NCBI GenBank assembly: GCA_013397695.1
Contig: VYZI01000084.1
Location: forward strand, 1,115,655 to 1,179,654
Origin: Centropus unirufus
Lineage: Eukaryota > Chordata > Aves > Cuculiformes > Centropidae
Length of the DNA stretch: 64,000 nt
Direction of reading: 5' to 3'
Below the pieces are notes generated by a model. The model was not told where the DNA came from. It saw only the letters and a program-made list of their open reading frames with translations, and searched no databases. This document shows, piece after piece, positions 1 to 13,100 of this stretch (the first letter of the stretch is position 1; each line of letters starts with the position of its first letter). A program made the translations under genes and the position numbers.

Positions 1-57
1 CACCAATCATTCAGACTTCCCCTGGTGAGATTTATCCATGCTCCTTTCCTCCCACAG

Positions 58-91
58 AACAACAATAACAACAACAATAATAATAATAATA
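58..91. repeat. AAC/AAT trinucleotide microsatellite
   Basis: The run starts with AAC-type units and passes into five consecutive AAT units. It is a compound trinucleotide repeat of about 34 bp and probably length-polymorphic. It is not linked to any gene visible in the window. Confidence 0.85.
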
Positions 92-2712
92 GTTGTAACA
101 ACATGTAGTCCCCCCTACTGCACTTTTCACCAGTGCAGAAATGTTCAGAAAAGCAAATTTCAATCACTTGCATTCTTCAGAGCTAATAAAGGGAATCAGC
201 CAGCACAAACCATGGGTATTTATTAGATGCTTTCAAGCAGGTTAGCCTTTCTCTTTTCTAGAAAATCCAGAGATCCCTGGCCAGGTGGGCAAAATGTCAG
301 GATACTGATAGCAAATTTAAGAGAGTCACAACCCCTTCAAATCCTTAATAGCAGACAGAATTGTTTCTTTGTACTCTTGAATATGAGAGGTCATAGTGAG
401 GCAATCAGAAAATCGAATCATCTCCATAGTTTTTAAGACCTGAAGTGCAACTTCAGTCAGCCTCAGACAGTTGTGAGAATATTGCTCCTTCCTTTAGTGC
501 AGGGCATCTTGCATTCTTTTGTGTACATGCCAGGGAGACAAACTGCAAAAGGGTACAAGGTATGCTGTTCCCTCAGGTGTCTTCCTGGCAGTGAGATATG
601 TGAAATGCTCTTGCCAGTGCTGAGCATTTTAGCATGTGTGTGTGCATTCCTGTGCTAATGCAAAATTAGTTGAGTGCTAAGGGCTTGCTGCCCATGAAGC
701 CACCCAATATGGTCTTGGTTTCCCCATGTTGTATCCACCACCTATCCTTGTCCACCTCTTTTCTCCTGCCTGCACTGAGATGCAAGTTTCCAAATTCAGT
801 AGCCCTCTTTTTTTGTTTTGTTGTTTTTAGTACTTAGTTCAGTGGGCTCTCAAGTGCAATACATATAAAAGGAACAAACAGTAACATGACCTGTAGTCCA
901 CTGTCAAGTTATGTCCACAATTAAATACAGCATTCAGAGCCATATGAACAATTATCTGTTCTCACTGTCCTGGTTTCCAATTCACAAATCTCTTTTCTCT
1001 CCTGCTCCATTTTTTCCGTATTTTTTCCTAGTTTCCAAGATGATTTGGTATGAATGGGAATGGGACCTGAATTAAAACCTCTGATCCCTGACTGTCCATG
1101 GAAAACCTGCTTTGTTTTGCGCGAGCTGTGCACACTACAAGACTTCAATGTTACCAGCTACCAAACTGCCCTTAAAAAGGAAGTGTCACATGTTACATTT
1201 GGATAGGTGCTATGAAAAACAAATGCATTTAGAAGGCTTATGGATATGAATAAGGTCGAAATAATTACAGTTTTACAGTGGACTTTAGGTGAAATGGACC
1301 TTGCATGCCAGTTACCTCAGCCATGTAATTTCCTTCGTCTTATTTATAAATAAGGCTAGCCAGTCCTGTTTGAATACAAAGACTTGCTTCCTTAGAGAAG
1401 CAAAACTTCAAAAGCTTTGTTATGTGCATTGTTTAGGTGTTGAGGATTTACTCAAATTGTTTCCCATTTATCTTTGTTTCTTTCTCAGGATGCATTCATT
1501 TTCTTGCCTCTTTATTTGGGAATATAGTCATTAACAAAGCCACCAGGGTGTATGCATTCATTTGTCAATACAACAGCCTGACTGTTCCCCAGAGCCACAG
1601 CATCTGTTATAGTGGGGAAATACCCTCTCTCCCTGCTCCTTGTGCTGCACCCTTGATATCTACACGCTGAGAAAATGAAGGTGAGGTGGGAGGACAATAA
1701 TCTAGCCCATCTGGTAGGGAAACAGTACTGGGCATTAGAGAACAATTAGTGGGATCTAAAGAGGAAGAGGGCACTCCTGGTATGGTTAGGCAAATTGATA
1801 TGCACAGAGGAAAAGCTAAATGCAGAGAAACACTCAGCCTTGGATTTGCCTCTTTTCATTGATTTTGGTCTCTTCCCTCCTCTACACCACACGTCAGCGA
1901 GGTGGAAGTGGCTTAATCTGACTTTTGCAGAACCATACAAGGCCTATGCCACCGCTTTCAGTGCTTGGCTCTGCCTCCATGTCTCCTCCTTGAGTACTTT
2001 GCTGGTTTCTGCTTACCATCATTGCTCACAACTCTGATTCCAGAAAATATCAGGCATTCAGTCTTATTGGCATTCTTGTTCTACATTTTAATTTTTCCCT
2101 TGGATTTGGTGATTTATTTCATTTCCTCTTCTCACACCTTGATTCTTCATTACAGCCCCATTACAGGCCAGACTGTCTGGCTCCTCTGTTTTTAGACATG
2201 GGTCTATGAGTCAGGATAACACGATGCTCCACCTTTATAAAAGAGCCTGTAACTCTGAGCTGCTTCATTCCTGCAGATTTCTGTTCGTGACAAAACCACA
2301 GCTTCAGCACCTGTCCTGCATTGGGTAGCAGAAATGATTATATTGCTAAAATCTCTCTTCAGATAATGTAGATGGGTTATGGCTGTTGCTGTAGACTAGT
2401 CCTGCATATTGCTTCTGCTTCTGGCTGTTGTAGCTGGAGATCAGAATTTTTGGGAAGAACAGCAGACTTCACTGTTCCTTGAATATCTGCAAAGTATCAG
2501 TGGAGACTGCAGAGGCTGGCAAGAGGATAGTGCTGCCTGCAAAACTCCTGGGATGCCAGTTGGGCTAATGTCAACCCCATGACTTCGATATACCACGATC
2601 CATGGAGCTGCTGCAAAAATATGGGCAAGAATTATCATAAGGAAAGGGCTCCAGACTCCCAAAGTTTGGAGGCATGGCAAGGGTGATAAGAAGGTACACT
2701 GGTGCTGGGACC

Positions 2713-2746
2713 GGGTGAGGAATATTAAAGGGTGAGGAATATTAAA
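2713..2746. repeat. 17-bp tandem duplication, two copies
   Basis: The unit GGGTGAGGAATATTAAA occurs twice with no gap, at 2713-2729 and 2730-2746, with no mismatch. A perfect two-copy unit of this size suggests a recent slippage or repair duplication. Confidence 0.85.
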
Positions 2747-2869
2747 AGGTGCCTTGCAAATCTTCATGCATTGCAGAGTGATGTATTTTAGGGGAACTTA
2801 GTAGGTTGCAGGACATTTCATATGTTGCAGCTGTTTACACAGCAGGTAATTTGCAATGCTTTCTTCAGG

Positions 2870-3335
2870 GTCACTGGACTAGATTAGATGATCTGGGTCA
2901 TCAAGTGCTGTTCTCTGCTATTGCAGGGCCACTGTCATACAATCCCTTATGTAAACTGATCGATCTTTATCTTAAAAGCAATTGAGTCTCATCCTCCCAC
3001 AATGCTCGCCGCCGGGAGGTTGTTCCAGAATCTCCTTCTCTGTTGGTTAGAAGCTGTCTCCTGATTATCAGCCTAAATGTATTCATGGTTACCTTGCATC
3101 CATTTGTTTCTGTGCCAACATTTCATTTTAGCTAATATAATTATTGTCTCTTGTTTCTGTTTTTGCTTTGATGTATTTTTATAGAGCCGTCATGCCTCCT
3201 CTCAGTTCTCATTTTGCTAGGCTAAACAAGGCATGCTCTCCAAGTTCCCTCCTAGCTGGAAACTGCCTCCTTCAGCTCCCCATGCCTGCAGCCTTGATCT
3301 GTGCTTCTTACATTGAATTCTTCCCTGAAGCTGGA
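2870..3335 (-). mobile_element. Old CR1/L3-type LINE fragment, 3' part of ORF2
   Basis: Read on the minus strand, this stretch resembles the C-terminal part of CR1-family ORF2. The translation across about 2990-3080 includes a segment like ETASNQQRRRFWNNLPA, matching the conserved stretch that ends with W-N-x-L-P in this family. The + strand phrase GAGGTTGTTCCAGAATCTCC near 3015, and the later TTTTGCTAGGCTAAACAAGG near 3213, are the usual reverse-complement hallmarks. The reading frame is broken throughout, with no intact domain, so the copy is ancient and dead. The boundaries are estimates from where the similarity fades, and the exact subfamily cannot be named without a repeat library. Confidence 0.7.
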
Positions 3336-3425
3336 TAACTGGTGACAGATACAATTTACTCAGAGGTCTCAGCAAGGTCTTACACAATTACTCTAATACT
3401 GCCCTTTCTCTAGAGGAGATTGATT

Positions 3426-3453
3426 GTTTTTTTGGTTTTTTTGGTTTTTTTTG
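3426..3453. repeat. T-rich simple repeat (T-run with GG interruptions)
   Basis: Runs of seven to eight T are separated by GG, giving a (GGTTTTTTT)n-like tract of about 28 bp. It is low-complexity sequence without visible function. Confidence 0.75.
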
Positions 3454-6400
3454 TGAAGATAGAAGAGTTGAGTACATTCTTAAAACCTTTGGATACAGCT
3501 TTCTGATCAGATGTTAAAAAAAGAGCAAAAGTCAGTCTACATGATAATTTAACCTGTAGTATTCACAGGTGGATATGGTGAACAAGGAACATACACAGCT
3601 TTTTTCTGTCCCTTTGTGCACCAGGACAGAGCCTGCTAAGCTCTAGGTTAACTCTGTGACTGCAGCACACGTAATATAGAGGAAGGCCTATTGTCTCAGG
3701 TGGGTAGCACTATGTGATATTGCCTTGCAAGGTGAGCTACCACCATGGGGCTGGAGTCATTCGGGTACTGATCATATGAATCCTGGAACTGACCTTCCTC
3801 TTAATTTCTCTAACATGCCCTAGCTACTGCAGGGCTGTATTGTCTTTCTCTCTTTTCCTCCCTACACCCCTTTTTTTCTGATAGTCAAGGTTATAGTGGG
3901 TGCTGAATGTGCAGTTATGACGCTTTTTCTGCTTAAATGCAGACATTCCTTTTACCACCCCCCATGGAGTGGTCAGCTGCCTGCTTGACCAACATCTGTC
4001 TGAAGTGATACTGGATTTATATTTAGGTGGATATCAGTTTTAACTGCCTTACATAAAAAACCCTAAAACCTGTTTGTTATATGGCAGCAGACTGATCACA
4101 AGACTTGCAAATGGAACTCAGGATGAAATTACAGAAGTAGGAACATAGGAGATGGTTACAGCATTTATTAGAGAAAGGACATTTATCCCAGTTGTTTGGC
4201 TTGTGTGTGCAGGGGCACACATGGTGGAAACACCTTGGAATGCTGAAACTTTTTGGGATTTGACACTCGAAAAACAAATTGTATTGCATGGAGCCGTCAA
4301 CCCACCTTTTCCCAGCTCTCTAAAAGGAACTGGTTGTTGACCTTGGGGTAAATATAGCTGGTCGGGGATACAGTGGCTTTTTTTATTCTTTTTTTGTGTG
4401 TGGTTGCACTAGTGTTTGTTTACAAACTTGCTTAAAGAAGCCTCACTTCTCCCTGTGCCACAAGCTGAAATAAACATCAACTCAAGCTCACTGTTCTATG
4501 TTACAGGATAACCTAAAAATAAGGACCTGTGGCATTTGGAAGAGGTACACGAAACTATGTAACTAGTAAGGCTGGTCATGACTGAGCTAATAGTGGGAAA
4601 GATGTAGGAGTGGAAGGGCTATGTACAATGAATTTTAACTATACTTTGCACAAAGCAGACAACGAAGTCATAAAGCTGAGGTTACTTTTTTGTGAGTGAA
4701 GACTGTATTGGTCTGAAGTGTAAGTAAAAATATGGGGTAAACTTACAAGGAGAATGTTTTCTGTGCAATTTGCATCAGAAACCTACAGAAGAAGTTGATG
4801 TGGTTCAAGATGAATCAGACTGAAGTCTCCAGCTCACAGCTCTCTGAAACCATGCGAAGATATTTTAAAATTTCTTTTTTAATTCCTTTAACTGTTGTCC
4901 AGATGGAAATTGAAGGTTTTCAACACTGTCTGGAGCTGCTGAAGCTGTGACAGCCTGAAAAGCAGTTTTAATGAGTCTCCCAATGATCCCCAGATCCTCT
5001 CCATGTCCCAAATTGTGTCCTGATCAGTTGCATATTATAGAAGGGTGGAAAAATTGTACTTTCAAGAAGTGCTTGTACTAAATAAGGCACACATTTCTGT
5101 GTGCCCCACATTTATTTTAGTGAAGATCCTGGGGAAGAATTTGGTTTCTACAAAAGCTGCAACACTTAGTGTACTTGCATAGAGAGAAGTGGAGAGATTG
5201 TGTCAGTTGTACATCCCAGTCATATCTCTTTTCTCTTTTTAAGTACCAGCCTGGCAAGGCTATTAAGTATTGGTGCTGCTCTTGGAACACAGAAAGAATG
5301 GGACGTTTTATGGTCCTAAATTCAATTCACGGTTAAATGTCTCAGGTAATGGAAGCTTTTACCACATTACTTGAGAGACCATTGTATTGTCTGGTAGATT
5401 TCATAAGCAAGGAGTGGTTTTTTTTTATTTAGCTGAGCTGCTTGCTTTTTTTTTTCTGAAGAAATAAATGGTCAAATAAAAAGCAAAACTGAAAACCTCC
5501 CCCACTGAGCCTATTTCAGTTGTTGCTGTTTTCTTCACATTCTCATTCTTGAAATGCATTAGTTTCCAGTTGAAGAAACCTGAAGAAAAGATGGTTATTA
5601 CCAAGAAATTTGCAAATTAGCACAGCTAAAAAGATCCCCTCAGCAGTGTTCTAGCAAAATGAGTGAGGCTGGGCTAAAACCTCTATATATTTATTCGGTT
5701 CATTTTATATTTGGATTTAGCAATCCTATTACCAAGCTGAAATTTAGAAGTCTTTGGATACATTTGTCCTGTAAATAGCACTGGTAAATTATAAGCTCTG
5801 ATAGGTGGGAGAATGAAGAAGGAGAAAAGCAGCAGACATTCTTCCTTTTCTGTTAAGTCTGTTAGCATATTTTCAGCACATTCAGCAAATGAATAGTTTC
5901 TGTGGATGGACAAAATTAGTGGTTAAAGGGAAGCAAAATGCACTGAGTATGGGATGTGGGAGTTTTACAAATTGACTCTATGCTTTCAGCAGGAGTTTTC
6001 AGTTCATTTTAGATCATCCTCAAACGAGGTGGAGAGGGTGGTTGAGTCAGACCACCAGGATGAGTCTATGCATGGAAAAACTCCCATATAAAGAAAAATT
6101 GAAATGCTAGTGAGGAGATGAAGAAGAGAAGGAGTGGGAAACGTACAACCTATAAAGTACAGTGCAGGAGATGACATGACCACCAATTGCTGTCTTTTAT
6201 GAAACAAGAAGAAAGGAGAGTTTAGTAGGGAGGAAAGGAAAAAGACCGGTAAAAGGAAGTTTTCTTTCACATGACAAAAGGAAGCAGTGGAAATCCCTGC
6301 TTTTATTTTTCCTAGAGTCCAGAAGCACAGCTTTATATGAAGCTGGAAGTTTCAATGTTAAGTCTAGCATAATGACTGCACTTGCAAACATATTTTTATT

Positions 6401-8554
6401 TAAACACTGCCATTATGGAAAGCAGAGCTCTGCCCTCTTCCAGAACAGAAATAAAACTTGGATTCTGAGAACTTGTCAAGAAATGCTCCTGGGAGACAAA
6501 CTACCACATAAATGACAGCTGCAGCATTTCTTAAATGACCCTGCTCTAGTCATTGCTACAGATAATGTCTCACAGATATCTTTTCGGCTGAACGTGGATC
6601 TACACAATATTATGTTCATTATGTTCTGAGGACATCCAGCACTGAATTTTTCACGGTATTCCTCACTTTACCACAGCTAAGGTCAGTTTATGTATGTACT
6701 GTCCTGCACAGCTAGTGGTACCTGCCTAGACTTACAGCATCTTTCCCTACCCTTAAATGGCTCCAAACATCACCAGATGGCAGCAGAGTCATTTCTGGTC
6801 TCTTCTTCCCTGAACTCCTGGTCACAGCTGCGTGCTCTGGGGTGTTCCTTGCAGCCACTGTTCTCAGCTTTTCAGGGTATGCAAAGGCAGCTCTACCTAC
6901 TGAGAAAGTACTTGGCTCTTCCTCAGCAAGAAATTTATGCTATGCATTAGGTGCCTCCACAAAAGTAAGGTTTCAAGGGATGGTTATGTTTTTTTTTTTT
7001 CCCCAGATTCCTTATTTTTCTCCAGAATTGCCCTAACTTGTAGCTTACAGACACCGGTACATACACGTGCTAATGGCTGCATTCTTATGGTATGTTATAT
7101 GCAAGGTATCTTCCTTGTCTTTGGCTCAGAGCAGGGACTGTCTTTGGAACTGGTAGAGGTTGACTCCATAGCTCAGAGTTGAAACTCGCTAATAGGAATC
7201 TTGTTAATGGCAGTTTTTACTGTTCCACCATTGCACGCGGTTTCACTCAAGAAAATGCTAAAAGCAAAATGATAAGAGGACAGAAATACCCTAAAGGGTT
7301 TCAAAATTCATAATAATTTTTGTCCTTAATAATCCTCAATTCTGCCAGTTCTGGAATTTCATGTGGATAATTCCCAGGCAGTTTTCCAGCTACAACTGTG
7401 AGACACTGAAGCTCTTTAGCAGCTGGAGGGGTGTGTTTACAGACAGGAAAGCAACCTGGCCAGTAGTGTCAGTGATACTTTGCCTGCTTTCCCAAGAAAC
7501 CTCACCAAACCTGAGCAATCTCTAGAACTGAGATATTTCCAGTCTCTGTCTTCAGATGTTGGTCCCCAAAACCAGGAGAAAGTTTCCTCTGGTAGCTGTG
7601 ATCTGGTCTCTGTGGGTCCTATAGCTCTTTCCCTGCCTACCTCAATCACAAGCCGAACTCTAGTGCAGGGAAGAGAGGGAGAGGTTATTGTGATTCTTCT
7701 CATTTCAATGGAATTTTAGGTCTGGAAATGGATCAAGGCAAGTATGTTCAAACATACTGGAAAGAACTTTGGAAACTTGAACAAGACTGAAGGCTTAATT
7801 CTTATTCCCTCAAATGTCCTTATTACAATTTGGTGGTGGAAGGAATCCCCTGAGCTGGTGCGGTGCCACCCATTTTAAAGCCTTCTTCACACAGCCAGAG
7901 CTTTAGAGAGGTAACCAGTGGAAAAGAAAAAGGAGACTATTTAATGTATTTGCACAGCCGGACATTCACATTTAGAACTGCAAACTTTCACTTTCTCATT
8001 CTCCATCCTACTTCACTTTGTCCATGCTGTCTTCCAGCAGGGGTTGCAAGTTTGAAATGGACTTAAATAAAAAGTGCATGCTCTCTTTTATTATGAGCGT
8101 ATTTCAAGAGAAAAATGGATTACACTTTTATTGGACTGAATGCATTCAGTTGTAGCAACTCTTATTATCTCAAAACAAAGTTTTGTTACTCAAACAAAAG
8201 AGTAAGTGTTACCCACTATGCCAACTCAAAGCATTTTCCTATAGCTTGTTTTTAAAATAGCCTTTAGGATTTACTTGACTAAATCAAGCCTCAGGAAGGA
8301 GAAGCTTGCAGGGGGAAAAATCACTGCATTAGAGGTGATAAAATGAGAAATGAGAGAGACGAACATCAGTGCAAGCTCATCAGCATCAGAATAAACTTAG
8401 AAATAGACATTCTACATTTCCATAATGATGTCAGCTGCCACTACAGAGACTGGGATCTATTACCTCTGTTTATACTGCTGCTAACTTAATTTATAGCAAT
8501 TTATTCTATAAAAGTAGACAGTAACTTGACTGGCTGGGAAAAAAAAAATCCCCT

Positions 8555-8715
8555 TTGTGCTGAAAATAAAAATGATAATTCACATAATAGATTTCTGGAG
8601 GTAATTTGAATAGCCAGTTAAAATGCAAGGTGAATTAGACATATTTTTAGTAAATCTCATAATGAATTGCCCACTTTCATATGCACATTTGTTGATGGAT
8701 TGATAAAGGGCAGCC
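8555..8715. other. Candidate conserved non-coding element
   Basis: This AT-rich, non-repetitive block contains dense homeodomain-like and GATA-like words (ATGATAATTCAC, GGTAATTTG, TTGATGGATTGATAAAG). It has no open frame and no low-complexity bias beyond its AT content. Vertebrate developmental enhancers often look like this, but the call rests on texture only; conservation cannot be seen from one sequence. Confidence 0.2.
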
Positions 8716-10140
8716 ATGGGACATTTACTTAGTATGATTGGATAGTTCCAGGTTTGTTCACCACTCTCAGGTTTCTTTGTTTTGCTGGGGTTGCTTGGGT
8801 GGAGGAAGCAAGACCTGAAGTGGGCACAGTGCCCCCAGGGCTGAAATCAGGTGCATTTTATGAATAGCTTTGTGAGAAAAGGATCTAATACATCTTTGTC
8901 CTGGCAAAAATGAGCAGCTTGTGTCATTTCTGTACAGATGGTAGGGAAGATGAGAAATGCCAGGCTTTGTACAGCTTTCTGTGTAAGGAGGGGTCCAGAT
9001 GGTATTTTGCAGGCAGGCATCAGTGCATTATGCTTTTGCTTTGATCCAGCTGACACAAACCCCTATACTGGAGGCTTGAGCTGGTGCCCATCCCTCAGCA
9101 TGGTGTCTTAGCTCAGACTCAGCCCGGTGCTCACCACCCCTGCTTCATGTTTGGTCTGGAGTTAACTGTTTTCTGTCAGATTGGCTCCAGAACAAGTTAG
9201 CACCAGTTTGCAAGGCCACTACGAAGACATACCTAGAGATGATGGGAACTCAGCCCTTTGAGTCAGGTTGCATCCCGGCTTCTTAAAGCCTATGGTCTGG
9301 CTCAGTCAGAACTTCTCCGCTTTCAGGCAGCAGTACTCAGTCTCTTCATTCCCTAAGCACAAGTCTGGACCTTCTCGGAAGCAAACAAGCCTCTTGGTGA
9401 GAAACTTGCTTTTCTTAAGTACCTTTCAGAATCGCTTAGAGGTAGTTCATGAGCCTCTAAGGGTCTATAAGCCAGATAGAAAAGCATGGCCCTGGAAAGT
9501 CTAGGGGTCATAATCATAAGCCTACAGGTAAACATGTGCTTAAATGCTTTGCTGATCAGAGACGGATTGCTGAACTGGGGCCTTGGGAGTTGCCTTGGGA
9601 CCGCAGTTGTTCCCTTTATGACATGAAGTTGATCTTCATATTGAGGTGGAACATTTTCCTGTTGCAACATAGCCTATTTTTACAGGGGAAAAGGAAGGGA
9701 GGAAAGGACTGGCAGTAACTTGTGGCTATCTCTGCTGTAGATAAAAATATCTGGTGGTAGAGAAGAGGATAGGAAGAAGAGAAGAGGTAGGAGAGCATAG
9801 ATAACTTTTTTTGTGGTACTGTGTATCTCAGCTCCCTTGACTGTCTTTCCAGATTCAGGTAGTCAAGCAGACAACACTGAATTGCACAACAGTGTAGTGT
9901 GAAGCAATGGAAATCTAGTGTATGGCAAGACATGGAAGGTCTTACCATACATTTTGGACAAGGCTCTATGTAGTCTGTGGGAAACAAAAAACAAGACTAG
10001 GCCGGGGATGCGGAGTGATACTGGACTAGTGAGCGCTGAAATGTGAAAGAAAAGCATACTGGCAGGTTAAAGAGTCCGCAGTCTATAACATCAGATTTCA
10101 ACTATGATTTCAAGCCTAATTGCTGCTCCTTATGGACCTC

Positions 10141-10175
10141 AATATATANNNNNNNNNNNNNNNTATATATATAAT
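10141..10175. repeat. TA microsatellite containing a 15-N assembly gap
   Basis: An alternating TA tract is interrupted by 15 N (10149-10163) and continues as TATATATATA before ATAATAACAG. The true length of the repeat is unknown. The N run is a gap in the assembly, not biology. Confidence 0.95.
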
Positions 10176-13100
10176 AACAGTTTATTATCAATGTGAAAGC
10201 AAGAGCTTGTTAGGAAACATGTTTAAATGAAGTTTTGGACTCTAAAAACTTTGATCATAGGCCTGATTTGTGTCCACTTCAACTCAGCTTACTGAGTGTG
10301 TGGAACAACAGCTCATTAATGCATTTTTGATAATAATAATATATAATGCTGGATTTTACTTCATTTGACCACCCACCAGAGCTAGAAATTGAGAGCCTTT
10401 TAGCAGTGCAATGTAATGCATTCAAATGCAACACAGCGCAGCTATCAGCCACACTGCAGGTTACAGACAACATCACACACTGCATTCAAATAGCTACATT
10501 GTCAGGTCTACGGAACTCCATGAGGTTTGCCTTCAAGTGCTGTTCTGCTCTGAAAAGCAAGGTCTGAAGAGCTCACTGTGTGGCTCCATGTTTACTGCAT
10601 CATTCTAGTCCTTATCAGATCATGCTGCTTAAAAGAAGATGCATTCTTCCTTCTATTTGCCAGCTCAGGGTGGGATCAGAGAAGAAAGATGGATTAGTCT
10701 TCCATGACAGCTCAAAGGGATAAGTGATACATGAATGATTTCATCCTGTTATGTTTTTCACTGTGATTGGGTAAGTTGTCTTCATTGTCTCAGCCAGTAA
10801 CACGACTGCTGGAGGATTCATCACAATATTTGCTTTTTACAGAAGCCAATTTTGCCTTCCCTGCCCAGTGTCATTTCAGTTAAGACAATCCTGGAATTAA
10901 TGGTTGCAGTGTTCTACGAGTTGTTTCAAGGAAGGCAACTTACAGATTGGTTGGTCAACTAAGAAGCTGTAGTATGGCCTCCTTCTTCTGATGTCTGTTC
11001 TGAAAGGTCTGTCCTGCCTCAGATTCCCAGAGTTGGGTGAATAACATCATCAGACATGAAAGGGTGCTTGTCTGCTTGTGCTTGCATGAATCAAAATCCC
11101 TTGCTCACAGATAAGAGGGGAGGCAAATTAAATGAGACATGGGGTATTGAACACATCTGTTGGGATCATCTGTGAGAAAAGCTGAGTACAGTTTCACTGC
11201 AGTACAATGTGTGATGGTCATTCCTCCTCAGTAGCTTCAAACTGAGCCTTCAGAATCTTATCTATTTTCCTGAGTAGCTATCTCCTACCATTCCTCTTCT
11301 TTCTTTCCACTTCTTCTAAGCAAATAGCTTTTTTCTTGGTTCAGCAAGATGGCCCAAATGGATGCATGCTGAGATGTGTCCCTGTGTTTAAAAATGGGGT
11401 CTCCAGGAGGCAGAGGACAAAAGAGGTTGGGTTGGAAAGGAATCAGGAGGAGTGAGCAGCAATGCAGCAGTGTCCTAGGGATTTGTGCTTGGTGGGGAGG
11501 TAAGCTTCACCTCAAGGTCATCCTATGTTTGGGATGTCCTGAAACATCTCATACGGATCCTCTCATCTCTGTGAGGGATGAACTTGCTCTTGAAAGCTGT
11601 TTTTTCAGCTATGCTATTCAGGAGCCTTTCTCCACTACTCAGACAACTTTTGTTCACTTTCTTTTTGGGACAAGAGTCTCTGACCGTCTTTGACCTCGCT
11701 GATATCACAATCAGCCTGTTCAGAAGTCACTCATGCGAGGGCAGAGGAACTGAAACTTGATTTTATTGGCCTTATTTATTAGCCTTGTTTCCATGGGAAA
11801 GCAAGGTAATAAATGCAGATCCAATGAGTTTTTCTTCTACTAAAACTTCTAATTTTATAATAATGCATCTGGTTTCTTCTGACATGTCTGGGAGTTTCTT
11901 GACATACCCTGTAGACAGTCTGCTAGGATACAGTGAGAATAAGTCATCTTTGCTTTTCCCAGGTGCTCTTCCCAACACACTTGTTTGTTTTCTTCCTAAT
12001 CTGCCTTAGAGCAAGGGCACAATCTAACGTTGGATCCTATATACACTTTCTTAACAGAAAATATTGCATTTCCCGTTTAAATTAGCACAGATCTCAGCCC
12101 TCCTTTCCAGAACTGGAGGATAAATTTCCCTTGGCTGTAGCTGCACAGCTCCTGCTGACTTAAAGATCAGCCAGGTTCATGATAGCAAGCACCCAGCAAG
12201 CACCCAGGCTTCTTCAAGGTTCTGACATGTATCACTATGGGGAGAATCTTCTTCACTTCTGAGAATGAACTGCTGAAATCCCATCATAACCTCTAAGGGA
12301 GAGGAATTAATTCAGAAATAAACACTGCCTTCAAATACAAGCTTCTTATCTTAGTGCTGAGCAAGGGCTTTATAGAGGAACTCTTGGAAGGCTCTCCATC
12401 ATGATTCCCATCCAAAGGAATCAGTCAAGTGGTGAACCCTCCTGCAAGAGACTGTGATACAGCTTAAAGTAACCTACTTAGCCACCCAGCAGTCTTCAGC
12501 AGGTTTCCCTCACTGTTGACACTGCTCTGACACAGAGAGTCCCTGTCTTTGCTGTGTGGCCTCATGTCTACAACCTTGATGGTTAGGTGGGGTTCAAGAA
12601 CTGTTGCCTTTCCCAGCATCCCCAGATGGGTGTATTTGAGTTTTGAGGGTGATGCTTCCCTGCCTCTGGGCTGGCTGTTCAGTCCTCTGATGGCCCTTGA
12701 TGCTATCCTTGGGCCTCACCAAGGTTTTGTCCTTATGAATGACAGTGGATTAGAAGATTGGTAGCAACCTAGTAAGAAGGAAGCCACCATTGGTAGTAGT
12801 CACAAAGAAAGTAATTGTCTTCTTCCTTAAGGGCAGTTTAGAGAAAGGTGAAATCAAAGGATAGTTTCCTCTTTTTATATTATTACAGGAGAAATAGGGA
12901 AAACAGCCTCTGCTCTGTCTAAGCAGCCAGAGGGGCAAGTGGGTATGGTAGGGGCAGTAGTGGCAATTCTCCTTTACCCATGCCCATTTCCTCTTAAAGA
13001 CAAAAAAAGATGGAGGAGAGTCTGTCCCTAGAAAGGACACTACTGATAGACACACGAGGTGGTGAAAATGTGCTGGGAGTCTGTAAGGGCCACAGGAGGA

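Larger units (their letters stand above)
1..2869. other. Unique non-coding sequence
   Basis: I see no gene here. The stretch holds an AAC/AAT microsatellite near the left edge, a 17-bp tandem duplication at 2713-2746 and only short open frames with no recognisable family. A TATA-like TTTATAAAAG lies near 2235, but no CpG-rich sequence or coding exon follows it. This is most simply intergenic or intronic DNA. Confidence 0.6.
3336..10140. other. Unique non-coding sequence
   Basis: There is no supported gene in these 6.8 kb. Open frames are all under about 125 codons and none resembles a known family. The region contains T-rich runs (3426-3453 and near 6990), a possible conserved non-coding block at 8555-8715, and otherwise ordinary AT-leaning sequence. 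I see no CR1 tail or LTR terminus here. Confidence 0.55.

Noticed and set aside
2230..2290. TATA-like TTTATAAAAG followed by a pyrimidine-rich stretch, promoter-like
   Set aside because: A single TATA word is common in AT-rich DNA. No coding exon, CpG-rich sequence or repeat promoter follows it.
5421..5455. Poly-T runs as possible retroposon tails or Pol III terminators
   Set aside because: No tRNA-like A/B boxes, SINE body or target-site duplication could be seen next to these or the other T-runs.
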